A stretch of 64,000 nt of DNA from Salvelinus alpinus (GCF_045679555.1 NC_092096.1:30528124-30592123); one strand, 5' to 3'; positions 13,285 to 25,629 are shown, counted from the first letter of the stretch. The notes: a model not told the origin generated them from the sequence alone. Numbers and translations are program-made.

Positions 13285-13757
13285 GTATGGGGTAAGTCCA
13301 TTTGAATTCAATCCCTTTTTGTCAACATCCCTTTTGATTTGAACAAAACCTTCCATACTTGCCCATTGTAGAAGTGCTCAGTGCAATTTTAGTACATTAT
13401 CAGCCAAAACATGACACCCACTCTGTATTCAAGAGCATGTTGTCTCAACCGATGGCAGGCACAACACAAAAACCTCAGATGATGTAGAATATGGTCTAAG
13501 CTACAACATATGGGAATATGAAAAAAAGAGTTTACATGTTTTAGATAATTTGCGTGAAAACATGTATGTCTCATGGTATGGTGGGGTATGCAAAATGTGT
13601 CAACTTTGACCACCTCTATCTCCTGAATGTTTTGGCATTCAGGTCCAAAAAATGACTTTCTGACCACTTCTTCCATGGGCAAACATGTCTGGAAAGTTTT
13701 GTTTAAATCATAAGGATGCAGTCAAAACATAATTGAATTCATATGGATTTACCCTAT
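13285..13757. mobile_element. Foldback element with imperfect long inverted ends
   Basis: The left side (GGGGTAAGTCCATTTGAATTCAAT, continuing through TTTTGATTTGAACAAAACCTTCC) and the right side read inverted (AGGGTAAATCCATATGAATTC, continuing through GATTTAAACAAAACTTTCC) match over roughly 90-100 bp with gaps. The middle carries no transposase. One arm has a second copy at 11006-11170. A non-autonomous DNA element is the likeliest explanation; superfamily unknown. Confidence 0.7.
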
Positions 13758-13988
13758 GTACACCATAAGAAACAAAAACAAAAAGTACAGTATGGTTTAT
13801 ATTTTTTACAATGTGTGACAGTAAAGACAAATAGTTCAGCTTTTCATATAAATTCAGCTGTGCAATTTGACTAATGCCACTTTTAATACCACTACTGCCA
13901 CTATTGACCATCTTAACTGATATTCCTGGTTTACTATCTCAACCACGATGCCCCCATGAGCTGCAGTAAAGTGTACCACGCAAGCTGT
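13758..13988. other. Non-coding sequence, no recognised feature
   Basis: Short AT-rich stretch without a recognisable feature. Confidence 0.4.
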
Positions 13989-14135
13989 AAACTGAAAGAG
14001 CTGCCTGAGTCCATGCCAAATTCAGCACCACGGACAGCGACACCACACTCAGGACAGTGTACCAGTCAAACTGAAAGAGCTGCCTGAATCCATGTCAGAT
14101 TCAGGACCATGGACAGTGACACCACACTCAGCCTG
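13989..14135. repeat. 79-bp tandem duplication
   Basis: AAACTGAAAGAGCTGCCTGA at 13989 recurs at 14068. The following sequence, up to GACACCACACTCAG, is repeated with a few substitutions. Two copies only. Confidence 0.9.
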
Positions 14136-17100
14136 TTTGGTGACTCCAGACTCTCTCTCCTACATTACCAGCGGTGGAGACGGGAAGTGCCCTGAGGCAC
14201 TGGTCCAGAGCCAGCTTTGTTTATCAAGCTAATGAAGCCTGTGGATAGGCCATGGAAAACAAAGGCAGGTCCTGGATCAGATCTTGTGAGTAAGTTGACA
14301 TCACTGCATGCCACTACTGTTCGAACACCACTGTTGCATGAACACCAGACCTTGGTTCAAATTCATGTGTATTTGTTTATTTAAATACACACAACTCAGT
14401 GCAATGTGAAATCATAAAGAAATACCTTTAATGTCCCTTTACGGTCTGTGGGAAACGCTGCAGCCATACTTTATGAGCATAATAGGCTTCTTTAATGATC
14501 TCTCACTACTAGTAATTGAATGCCCATAAAACACAAAGCAGCCGGACTGTGTTAAAACATTTATAACTTGCTCTGTGAGAATGCTTGTTTTACAAAGCAG
14601 AATTATACTTGGTTCATCAACCTCTCCTAAACTACTTTAATATTTGATAAGCTGGAACATTGTGTTACTGTTACTGCTCACTATAGCCCCCATAGAGTTC
14701 AGGTAAGTGATGACCCGTGTGTGGCTGCAATGTAGCTACGTAAGAGAGTGGCTTTCTTTGCATTTTCGAAGCTAGTCTGTTTGAGCGATTGTTGAAGCCT
14801 GCTTTTTACTTCTTTTTGTGAAGTGTTTTGGATTGCTCTGGATATTATATGATTTAATTGTATAGATGGAACTCAAAGAAATAAAATGGTACCTGATACC
14901 CTGTAAAGAAAATACTGTTAGATGCTCGCTTGACAGCTCTATGGATTCATCAAGTTGACTGTCAGCAAAGAAAAGTCAAAGTAGCTTAAAACAGAGAATA
15001 TAAAGATATATACAAGAGGTAAGGCCAGTCCAGGGGAGTTTGCATTCGTAGCTACATTTGTTTCCTATTTGGCATTATAGATGTTTCTAGCCATCGGTAA
15101 ACAGGCCCTGTTATAAATTCAGACACTCATTTTGGTTTGTATATTTTCAATCACAAGATTGCTCAACAAACTTCAGAGGGAAAATAGATTTTCAAGTGCA
15201 AGATTAAGTGTGGCCTTGTCTCTGGGTGACATTTTCAAATGAATAAACTTGACATTGCATTCAGTTTTATTGCAACCATACATTCACTATTTGAGAAAAG
15301 GGGACCAGGAAACTATTGATATTTATCTGTGGCCATATTGTAGTAGAAGGACACCTTGTTAGGTGATTTTATATTCTGTTAGGGGGCTTCATTCATAACA
15401 CATTAATAAGCATAACAAATCAATTCATAGCTAATTAATACATATTTAAAGACTACTAATGTACACAGATTGCAGTATAGTCTTGGTATGCTCTAGTAAT
15501 ATGGTTTTCAGTTAATCTTATGATCAAATGAAACTGCTATTTTGAAAGACACAATCGACCTACTGCAGGCTACTGGTCCCACATTCTTTCCAGATGCCAG
15601 TCAGTGTTTTCCCGCGCCATAGAGCAGAAAGATAGAGGCATTCAAGAGGGTAATGCTGCTCGAGAGCACTGTAGGCCTATAGTGCATGCTTTAGACATCC
15701 TTATAAGGTAACCTAAGGCTATTCACCAATTGCTAAATACAACCCTGTGTGTTTAATCAGATGAGGTAAAGTCTGGAAGAATCTCAAATCATAGACTCAC
15801 AGTCACAGTTTGCATGACAATGTTTGTAACATCCATGAAGGTAAGACATTTTTGGAACCCCTCGTTTTTTTAGGAGAGCAGATGAAAAGTGGAATTTGCG
15901 TCTGCGCATAATTTCCTTCCTCATCTTACATTACCATGTCTGTCCGGTCTAACATCTGTCAGTTGCAGACTGGCACATCTACCTGTAGGAAGGACCTCAG
16001 GGGTGTCTTAAAAAATTAAAAACTTTTACTGCGTGCCCAATAAATGCTCCACAGAACCTAATATCTCGGGCAAAATGTTGTAGGTTTAAAGAGCAACAAC
16101 TAAAGATATGGTCAACGTTGCAGTCGTCTGGGGAGATGTAAACATAATTGGAAGCACAGGCTCGATTACTACACAATTTATTCCGAGCCTGGCAGAAACC
16201 ATCTCTGTGAAAGGTGAGAACGCAGCAGGGAAGTGGAGGGAATATTTATTTTGTGAATGCATCGATCCGATTGTAAAACTGTGATGTGTGTTTTCAATAG
16301 GCTAACTGGACTAATAAAAATACATTTTAAATTACATAACATTAGGTTGTGACAATATGATGACTGTATTTTTAAAAGGGATATTTATATATGTGATGTT
16401 AACACAATATGGATTCCATATCATACGGTCATGTTGCAAATTCATGACACTTCCAAATGTAATTTAGCATCAGAATGCACAGCATTAGGCTGCCCATTAC
16501 GCATTAGGCTATTATACTTTTAAATACAACTTGTGCATCATTTTTCATCCAAGAAAAAATATATAATTGATACACAAATTCCATGTATCGTGACCATATT
16601 CTGGTGAGCAGAGAATTGAACAACTGCAACTTTAAGATACAGCACACCTCCCCTCCGCCAGCTGAAACAATGGTCTTTACCGACTTTTCTCCTCGCATCA
16701 GGAATTTGTAACATGCCATATTTTTACCAATGGGTATATCTGGAGAACCAAATGTCACCACGGAACAGGGCAATTTCAAGTTTTTGAAAATGCCAGCGGT
16801 TTATGCCTCCGCACATTTCATCGGAGCTTTCCTGTCGCTGCGTTTTGCCATTGGAGCTTCATCCTAGGACTGGATTGGCCGCTAATGGTCCCAGCTGTGC
16901 GATTTCGTTAGCTCGCGGAGACCGCAGTTGTCATTGATCCATTGAAGGAGCTTACATACAGTAACGTTAGCCTAAAGGAAAAAAACGTAAGTATGGAAAG
17001 TGTTTTTGGCGAATAGAATGTCATTGATTGTTTTACCATTTGCCTGTCGAGATTATGATTGCACCCCGCGACCTGCTGTTTTGCACAGAGAGCGCGCCCA

Positions 17101-17564
17101 AGGTGATTTAGAAATAGGCAACCTCTCACCCTCAACTTCCTTAATGATGTGTAAGATGCTGGATGGAGTAGCCTACTAAATATAAACGGACGTGCCCATA
17201 GCCTACATTTTGCGTTAGTATGTAACCAATGCCTATAGTATAGTGGAGAGCTACAGAAAATCCGGACACTGTTAGAGTGTAGCGAAAGAGATAGTTAAAG
17301 GGGGTGGGATGGAGAGGCATGCATGATGTAATGCACTTAAAAATGGTCAAGGATTCTCCCCAATTATCATTAAAGAGCATGGAAAACAATGTTACTGTGC
17401 AAAGATGAGATTAGCTCACTATTCCGGTGCCTTTCAATGTGCTTCTGAGGAATAGAACACTGTCATGAGTAGAATATGTGCCCCTCCTCTACATTAGCAG
17501 TGAATACTATTCACATCTGAGGAATGAGTGAAGATTGAGCATTCAGGCTCATTCTGCTACACAC

Positions 17565-17570
<6 letters not shown>
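14136..17570. other. Mostly unique non-coding sequence, possible upstream exon
   Basis: This is the longest stretch of the window without a recognised repeat. No protein-like exon is visible. The segment around 16800-16986 is richer in CpG than its surroundings and is followed by GTAAGTATG at 16987, a good splice-donor match. It could be a 5' untranslated exon, but nothing confirms it. Confidence 0.35.

Positions 17571-17656
<86 letters not shown>
17571..17656. repeat. (CA)n microsatellite, 43 units
   Basis: Pure CA run preceded by ACTATATA and followed by GATGGATGGATG. Confidence 0.98.
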
Positions 17657-17658
<2 letters not shown>

Positions 17659-19157
17659 TGGATGGATGAATACCTAATGAAATCACATATATGCCCTTGA
17701 CTCAGTAATTATAACACATTAACATCTCATTCAATTATGCAAGTTATATCTTTATGCTCTTTGTCACTGCGATGTTAATGTAGAAAATGACAGATGAAAC
17801 CACATGTACAAGCCATACCATTATTACATATGCTCTGCTCATGTTCTCTGATGCTCCTTTGGGTGCACGTCCTGCTGGATCCATGTGCACGTCTAACGTA
17901 GACCAGTGATATAGTAAAATAATCATTTCACCTTAATGAGTATACAACTGAGTTGATTTTCCTCTGATGTACCTCCTTCATGCAAATATACTGTGCTTAA
18001 TATGTCTGGTGAGAGAACAGCGCTTATTGCTACATGGGATCATGCAGAGGGCTACCTGTAGTAGCAGGCAGAGAAAAAGAGCGGCCTTTATGTCTATAAA
18101 ATTATCATTTCATTACATTTTTTATGGCCCAATTTACATGATTGCCAGACGCCAAAGTAAAGGTAGCATAAAATGCTTTGCCATTGAAACGATGTCAGAC
18201 TGACCCTGGCGACCGGCTGCAAATCAGATCTGGCCTTCATTGTCTTTTTGGCCCAGTTCTATCTGTGTTCTTATTCATCTCCATCGATTGATTGTTTGCA
18301 TGACCTTGCTGTAGGGGGTTGGGGTATAGGTGAGGCCGTACTTAGGCAACGCTGGTTTACATACACACACATACACACATATACACACACATACACATAC
18401 ATACACACGTAAACCCTCCTCTGCCCACTCCCTCCTGCTCCTTAATGACAGCGTGCTGGATGAAACTCGACACTCAACCCCCCTTCTCATCCCCGCCCCA
18501 GTCGGCAGCCCATTCACTAGTTGTGAGAGTCAGTGGGGCGGGGGAGACGTGAGGCTTTACTCAATGAATCAGCCACTCACAGGTCCTTTGCCCTACATTT
18601 GTATCTACATTGGGTTATATTACACCCACAATGTAGTGAGCTCAGTGGCATGGTCTGATGAAATTGATTTCATGTCAGAAAACCAGGCACTCCTTGCCTT
18701 GTGAATTTCTGACTCATTAAATATATGGAGAGGTCCTAGACTTGAGGTGGCCTGAGCATTGTTTAAATGTGAGGGATCTTCCATCATCAACCATGCTAAT
18801 GTTCTGTGAACCTGCTTCTCAAGAGACTAGGGTTCTGTTGCAGTGATTGCATTGGAAGGGGTTGAATAGCTGTCTTTTTGGCAGCCAACAGCATTGTTGT
18901 CTGAAGTGTATTTGCGGGTATAGGCTGTCATATGAATGGGAATTCTCTATCTTCTCCCATTCACAAAACTGCTGTGTCATCTGTTTCCCCCTGTCCAAGT
19001 GCTACGGGTGCCAAAGTGAGAATGAGTGAGTGTAACTTAATAGTTTTCCGATACACTTAAGATCACCAAAGCATTCCACTGCTGCGCATTGGGCCTAGGC
19101 GCATGCCAAGAAATCAAACATGGACATTATTTAAAAGTAGATTTGCCTTTAGTCAGC
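17657..19157. other. Non-coding sequence, one CA-rich patch
   Basis: A degenerate CA/TACA patch lies at 18359-18408. No exon-like frame with recognisable similarity was found. Confidence 0.4.
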
Positions 19158-19297
19158 ACCAATGTACCCTCTAAGCTGCGCATACTTCCTCCAGGACTGC
19201 TGCGCAGAAGAAATGCCTGACCGTGGAGAGACACAATAGATTGAACTTCACTGAGTTTGCCCTACATACATCAACGTTTTTTCCGTGGTCAAATCAA

Positions 19298-19572
19298 CAT
19301 TATAAACTGTGTGGTTCGAGCCCTGAATGCTGATTGGCTGACAGCCCTGGTATATCAGACCGTATAGCACGGGTATGACAAAACATTTCGTTTTACGGCT
19401 CTAATTACCTTGGTAGCCAGTTTATAATAGAAATAAGGCACCTCGGGTGGTTGTGATATATGGTCAATATACCACAGCTTAGGACTGTGTCCAGGGACTC
19501 TGTGTTGCGTCGTACATAAGAACAGCCCTTAGCCGTGGTATATTGGCCATATACCACACCTCCTCGGGCCTA
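19298..19572 (+). mobile_element. Palindromic MITE, copy 1
   Basis: Landmarks are GAATGCTGATTGGCTGA near the start, a TATATCAGACCGTATA segment, and a foldback made of TGGTCAATATACCACAGC and its near-complement GCCGTGGTATATTGGCCA. Part of the same family appears inverted at 26882-27036. It has no coding capacity. Confidence 0.75.
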
Positions 19573-19898
19573 AACAAATCTAACTTTGCAAGATTGAGTC
19601 TGTGATTGTGCTGTAGGCAGAGCCAGGGTGCAACAGAGTATAATTCTATTGGCCGGGTAGCCCACCAGTTGTCTTTCAATCACCTGCGAGTGAAAGCGCT
19701 TTCAGATCAACGCGCAGAGCGGCGCGTGTGCACATTTGTTGATATTCTTTGCTAGTTAGCGAGTTATTAGCCCAGTTATAGATAAGTATAGGTCAGCAAT
19801 GGTGAGTTTCTGCTTCCTACATGAGCACAAAACGTGTAGGCTACATTTCAAGCTGTCTTTGAAAAGCCAGTCAGGTAAAAAGCTTATGTCTTAATTAA

Positions 19899-20104
19899 AG
19901 GCAGGTAGCCTAGTGGTTAGAGCATTGCGCCAGTAACTGAAAGGTGGATAGATCGAATCCCCGAGCTGACAAGGTAAAAATCTGTCGTTCTGCCCCTGAA
20001 CAAGGCAGTTAACCCACTGTTCCTAGGCCGTCATTGTAAATAAAGGCCAAGTTCTTAACTGGCTTGCCTAGTTAAATAAAGGTTAAATAAAAAACTAAAT
20101 AAAG
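19899..20104 (+). mobile_element. HpaI-type tRNA-derived SINE
   Basis: It begins GGCAGGTAGCCTAGTGGTTAG (box A region) and has a box B-like ATAGATCGAATCC at about 19950. The body holds the diagnostic GTTAAC (HpaI) site in GGCAGTTAACCCACTG, and it ends in TTAAATAAAGGTTAAATAAA. This is the salmonid HpaI SINE family. Confidence 0.9.
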
Positions 20105-20379
20105 GGGCAGTGTTGTATTTTGACACAGGCTTGAATATGTAAATAAGCCAATAGGCAGAGGGGAAGCCTACATTATCTAATTATCTGTATGGTAATAATA
20201 ATACATTTTATTTTGTAAAGTGGTTTCTTACATCATACAACACAATGCAATTTACAGGCCCATGGTAAGTAAAACAAATATGAATTAATTTCAAGACCTT
20301 AATGTAAAAACGTTTTTAAAAGTCCCATGCAATGTAGGCCTGCATTGAACACCACATATAGGCTACTGTAGGCTATATC

Positions 20380-20720
20380 TGTCACGTTCGTCATAAGGAA
20401 TTGACCAAGGCGCAGCGTGCGTAGAGTTCCACATATTTTAATAAATAGAAACTCACCAAACAAAACAAACAAGCACAAACGAAACGTGACGTTCTGGACT
20501 ACTCACAGGCAGCTACACAAACACAAGATCCCATAAAGCACAAAGGGGAAATGGCTGCCTAAATATGATCCCCAATCAGAGACAACGATAAACAGCTGCC
20601 TCTGATTGGGAACCATAACAGGCCAACATCGACATATAAACGCCTAGATGACCCACCCTAAATCACACCCCGACCTAACCAACATGGAGAATAAAAGCTC
20701 TCTATGGTCAGGGCGTGACA
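20380..20720 (-). repeat. 3' LTR of the deleted gypsy-like element
   Basis: The 341-bp LTR begins (minus strand) TGTCACGCCCTGACCATAG and ends CGAACGTGACA. It is related to the LTR at 40906-41268, with which it shares the first 15 bases and a central inverted repeat at 20564-20617. Confidence 0.9.
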
Positions 20721-20861
20721 GTACCCCCCCCCCCCCCAAAGGTGCGGACTCCGGCCGCAAAACCTGACTCAATAGGGGAGGGTCCGGGTGGGCATCTACC
20801 GTCAGGGGCGGCTCCGGTGCGGGGCGAAGTACCCACTCCGCTCGTGGACACGTCATCGGAG

Positions 20862-21105
20862 GAATCGGACCGTGGCTCGTCGCCGGAAGAACCGGACCGT
20901 GGGTCGTCGCCAGAGGAATCGGACCGTGGCTCGTCGCCGGAAGAACCGGACCGTGGGTCGTCGCCAGAGGAATCGGACCGTGGCTCGTCGCCGGAAGAAC
21001 CGGACCGTGGGTCGTCGCCAGAGGAATCGGACCGTGGGTCGTCGCCAGAGGAACCGGACCGTGGGTCGTCGCCAGAGGAACCGGACCGTGAATCATCGCC
21101 GGATG
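20862..21105. repeat. 27-bp tandem repeat inside the gypsy remnant
   Basis: About nine copies of GACCGTGGGTCGTCGCCAGA plus 7 more bases, alternating between two variants (CCAGAGGAATCG and CCGGAAGAACCG) so that a 54-bp period is visible. Period 27 keeps frames open on both strands (DRGSSPEES-like on plus, GDEPRSDSS-like on minus). Neither is taken as a gene. Confidence 0.93.
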
Positions 21106-21527
21106 CTCCGGACCGTAGATCGTCGCCGGGGACTCCGGACTGGGAACCCTCGCAGGAGGCTCCGGACTGGGAACCCACCCTAAATCGCCTAGATGCCTAG
21201 ATGACCCACCCTAAACCACACCCCGACCTAACCAACATGGAGAATAAAAGCTCTCTCTGGTCAGGACGTGACAATATCATAGAAATCAAAAGCTATTTCC
21301 ATGTGAAAATGTTACTGGATTTGCTCCATTAGTTTTGTTGGTAGACCTACATTATGCTCAAATAGCCACAATAGCCTATTGGCTAATGTCTAAAACTGTA
21401 AGGGTACAGCCTCAGTGTTCACTGTAAACGCGCTCTGAAAGTTGCACAAATTCTCACAACGTTGGAGTTTCCGTTCAGAATACCTCAAATTTGCTCAGTG
21501 GCCTAAACAATTGGAGGGAACATTTGT

Positions 21528-23880
21528 ACACAATGCCACATAAAATACATAAAACATACTATACAGAGGAAAGGTACAAGCTCATCAAATACACAATGAC
21601 CTTTCTGATGCATTTCAGTCACTTCATCCCAGACTTCCTTCACATTGAAATACTGTGAAAAGTACTGTCAGACTGATTTGTAATAGACTGTCATAGCCTC
21701 AGTTAAAAAAGAAAACATTGGCCTTTGATTACAGTACATCACTTCTTCTACATGGTGAGGTCACAAATGTTTTGATATCAAAATGCGGTCGCATCAACAT
21801 GGGAACCCCTGGTGGAGTGCACGTTGTGCTGATGTAAGTCTTGGCGTTGTTCCTCACACAACAGGTCTCCACCTCCTTGTCATTCACATGGCGAAGAATG
21901 GAAACAATTGATCTTGACTCGGCTAATATTTCACACCTTAGAAATGTGTGGCAGTTTACTAGGTGTCTAGTTGAATGTGACTCATCAACATGTGGTTTCT
22001 TAGCATGCCCTCTATACCGTAGGTACAGAGGACTGTTTGATACATAGGAAATGACCGACATAGTCAAATTATTGACATATTTAAAAAAACGTGATATGTC
22101 ATAACCTGTTAATAAGATGTATGTCGTTTTTGATGAGTGTCAGAACCAAATCGTTCAAATTAGAGCATTCTAATATTACTGATAATAAGGTCACAGTGTG
22201 TCTCTGATGTGATTACACCCTGATGTGTACGCTTCGTTTGATTTCTTCCATCCCTCTCTATACATCTTTCCATGTTCCTGGATGTTGAGAACAGTGCTGA
22301 ATAGCCACGCTTGGCTGTATCACTCTGGACCAGGCCCATGTGTTGCTGTTGTGGACCTCCTTATCTAATATCTACACACTGAATTGTTCCCATTAATTAG
22401 ATTAGGTCAAGACATTCAGGAAGTTAGAGGGAACTTGCGGATTTGTGGAGTGGTTAGTGCAGGACCATTGGGTCTAACATTTGTAAGTGCCTTGGTCCCA
22501 GTTCCAATGTGGATGTTTAGCCACCTGCTGTGCTGTAATATTTCTCATGACTTTTCGTTTGTGAAGATTTTGTATGTGCTTTCTGACCTCCATAGTCAGT
22601 AAATATTCAATGAAATATCTAAGATAATTCCTCAAAGATACATGATGGCAATTAATATACAGTACAGTGATACTCCCAATGAAGGTTCCAATCTTACACC
22701 TTCATAAAGAAAATGTAGAATCCTACAGTTGTCACCACAAGGGTTCAGGAAGGCTTTGCCTGTATTGAGTGTGAGGCACCCATAGAGATAGATAGAGGTC
22801 TCATCTTTATATCTGGAGGCATTATAGCGTCTGTGACAGCATGGGCAGCGCCAAAGAGGCTACAACCCATAGGAATCCCCACCCAGTTGGCTACTTTGAC
22901 CTCTTTAAAATGGTGGAAGCCCTCAATGGTGCTTCCCATGCTTAAACTGACTTTTGTTCACTTGAGGCCTCTATCATTCTCCATGGATGCACCACAGAAG
23001 GTGTCAGTCTGCCCCCTATAAACCACTCTAGAGGGATGCAGTGGGGTTAGATGGAATTGGTAGTGGTGGGGGTTGGATGACTGGGGGGGGGGGGGGGCTC
23101 TGCACTGATTGGGAAGGGAACCCAGCCCTCCAATCCCCCTGAATAATTCATTAATTGGCATATGGCACAGGGAGCAAGACCCATTGATCCTGCCAGTGCA
23201 CGTTCCTCCCACCTCCCCGCCGCCTCTGTGGTGCAGAATGTGTTCTATTGAGTGTCTTATCCCCTCTCTCTGATTTGATATCATTCCATTTCATCCTTGT
23301 CCTTGCGTTTTAGTGGTTTTATGGGGTAGTTAGAATTGGGCGCTGATGCGGTCGCGCTGGTCTTATTTTCTTTGATATACTTTCTATCGACTTAACCTGC
23401 CTCCTTTTCTGTACTGCATTTATAGACTACACATCCATTTGTTCTGGTTTGTCTCGCTATTGCGTGTGGTTATTCTGACATAAAGGTCAAAATAAAGGAT
23501 TGAATTGGCTATAGAGTTGTTTTATTGACGACATATTGATAACAGCCTAATAACTGGCCCATGATAGTGTAATATACAGATATGGTCAGACTAGGTTGTA
23601 GGCCTCTGTGAGAGGTATCTGTATCACTATGCTACACACAACAGTACACACATTTGTCTGTTTCATGTGACTATACCCCTTAGACGGTGACATGAAAGCT
23701 AATGAGCTGTTAGCTCTGTCCTGGGTGTATCTTAAACCAACTGCATCACGTTCACACTACAGTGCATGGCAATAAGAAGCAGTCCACTACAAACACTGCC
23801 TGAGACACTTAACAATGTTCACTGTGTGTTCTATGTTAGTATAAGAAGCCATGGGGGAGTTCATAAGCCAACACACACTA
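21528..23880. other. Non-coding sequence with a G17 run
   Basis: A homopolymer of about 17 G lies at 23082-23098. No exon with recognisable similarity and no clear mobile element was found. Confidence 0.4.
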
Positions 23881-23895
23881 ACTCAAACCTCTCTC

Positions 23896-24535
23896 CCTGC
23901 CCCCCCGCCCGCCTGCCTGCCCCCCTGCCCCCCCGCCCGCCCGCCCACCTGCCTGCCCCCCTGCCCGCCCGCCTGCCTCTCTGCCCCCCTGCCCGCCCGC
24001 CCACCTGCCTGCCCCCCTGCCCGCCCCGCCTGCCTCTCTGCCCCCCTGCCCCCCTGCCCGCCCGCCTGCCCCTCTGCTCCCCTGCCCGCCTGCCTCCCTG
24101 CCCCCCTGCTCCCCTGCCCGCCTGCCTCCCTGCCCCCCTGCCCGCCCGCCTGCTCCCCTGCCCGCCTGCCCCCCTGCTCCCCCGCCCGCCTGCCCCCCTG
24201 CTCCCCCGCCCGCCTGCCCCCCTGCCCCCCTGCCCGCCTGCCTCCCTGCCCCCTGCCCGCCCGCCTGCCCCCCTGCTCCCCTGCCCGCCTGCCTCCCTCC
24301 CTGCCCCCCTGCCCGCCTGCCTGCCCCCCTGCTCCCCTGCCCGCCTGCCTCCCTCCCTGCCCCCCTGCCCGCCTGCCTGCCCCCCTGCTCCCCTGCTCCC
24401 CTGCCCGCCTGCCTCCCTCCCTGCTCCCCTGCCCGCCTGCCTCCCTCCCTGCCCCCCTGCCCCCCCGCCTGCCTCCCTGCCCACCTGCCTCCCTGCCCCC
24501 CTGCTCCCCTGCCCCCCTTCCCGCCCGCCTGCCAC
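23896..24535. repeat. C-rich CCCTGCCCGCCTGCC array
   Basis: About 640 bp of short units such as CCTGCCCGCCTGCC and CCCCCCTGCTCC, with larger repeated blocks. The C-only strand bias leaves all six frames open for 220-270 codons (Pro/Cys/Leu/Ala or Gly/Arg/Ala). None is protein-like outside the repeat. Confidence 0.96.
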
Positions 24536-24540
24536 TGTAC

Positions 24541-25620
24541 TTGGTAGAATTCACAGCTTATATAAGCGTGCCGCTGCGTAGCGACAATATACAGTGGCAC
24601 CCTGGCGTTATGGGAGAAAATCGTTTGTCCAAGTAGCCAACCGAAATCTACTTTAACATAGTTGTAGAAATGGGAAAATCCATTGGTGTAATTTTTGTGT
24701 TTTCTTTGAGGATGAGATGGGGACCGATCGCCTGTTTCTGTGTTGCTGAGACACTAAGTTGAATGAGCTGTAATCAAGTCTAAATGGTGTCATTAAATTA
24801 TGAGTTATTATTGTGTGATAACAGTGTGCGACACTCACGATTGCTGCAATTGTTTCTTCTCTTCCTGTTTAAAGACATGAGCCCTATGAGCATCTGTAGT
24901 TAGGTCCTCCGCTGTACACAACCTGTGTTTGGAACAGTAGGGTTTTACTATACAGCTAGACCGCATGATCATCACGGACTCCAGCTCTCTAGTCTAGTCT
25001 GGTCTCTCAGGTTTAAATGGTAACGGATGGTGTCTGAACGGGAGGCGGTGGGAGGCTGGCTGTGTGCCGGGGCCTGCGCTGAGACCCCAGACTCCTGCTA
25101 GGAGAGGCTGCTGGGAGACAGACTTGCCATTATATAGGCTACCCGTCGATGGCGAGGGGACTGACCATGGGTCTGTCTATCGGTCTGTGTTTCTGTGACA
25201 TCACATTTGTAGTGTCTGTGGTTCACGTCTCTGGTGAAGTGATGGAATGTTGGAGAGGACAGTGTGAATGTGTGTTTAAGATATGTAGGGTTGTTCCATG
25301 CGTGTGTTAATGTGGTGAGTAATGGGGATGGTTAAAGAGCTGCGTTGTCATAGGTCAACATCTGCTTCTGTGAAGTTGTGGACACAGCTGACAAGGTACA
25401 GACCGGTGGAGGTGGAAAGCAAAGATCAGCCAAAACCTCCTAGGAATGATATAGCTTCAGATGTTCACAATAGTATAGATGTGCTGCATTATGCAACCAG
25501 ACACAGGCTGGCCCAGGAAATAGTACGAGTGTTAAAACTAGGGCAGAACAAACAGCCAGCCTCCCAAGACGTCGACACAGCCTTGAAACACTGGAGAGAT
25601 GTGGAGCCATGCTCCTAGTG

Positions 25621-25629
<9 letters not shown>
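24541..25629. other. Non-coding sequence, no recognised feature
   Basis: A 98-codon plus-strand frame at 25322-25618 is not obviously repetitive, but I do not recognise a domain in it. It could be chance. Confidence 0.35.

Larger units (their letters stand above)
20380..21273 (-). mobile_element. Internally deleted gypsy-like LTR retrotransposon
   Basis: Reading on the minus strand, the element starts TGTCACGTCCTGACC at 21273 and ends in GACGAACGTGACA at 20380. Both sides carry the 5-bp duplication ATATC (20375-20379 and 21274-21278), so this is one insertion and its ends are certain. It contains only the first part of the 5' LTR (about 21190-21273), a short internal remnant (20721-21189), and a full 3' LTR (20380-20720). 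Gag, protease, RT and integrase are absent. A G14 polypurine-like tract lies directly before the 3' LTR. Confidence 0.92.
19158..21527. mobile_element. Probable old DNA element hosting nested insertions
   Basis: The left border reads CAATGTACCCTCTAAGC and the right border, inverted, reads CAAATGTTCCCTCCAA. These could be short degenerate inverted ends of one old element. Inside are a palindromic MITE, a HpaI-type SINE and a gypsy element, each annotated separately. No transposase is readable. I see no clear target duplication, so this outer unit is only a proposal. Confidence 0.4.

Noticed and set aside
20644..21200. SSPEEPDRG-type repeat protein
   Set aside because: It is the non-coding strand or sense reading of a 27-bp repeat in a deleted gypsy element, with no start context or neighbouring coding sequence.
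23766..24636. Five overlapping 220-270-codon Pro/Cys or Gly/Arg frames
   Set aside because: They come from the C-rich array; no domain, no splice signals, and all frames are open together.
25322..25618. 98-codon plus-strand frame before the AC tract
   Set aside because: It is non-repetitive, but no domain was recognised, it has no visible splice partner, and it stops just before a microsatellite; too weak to call a gene.
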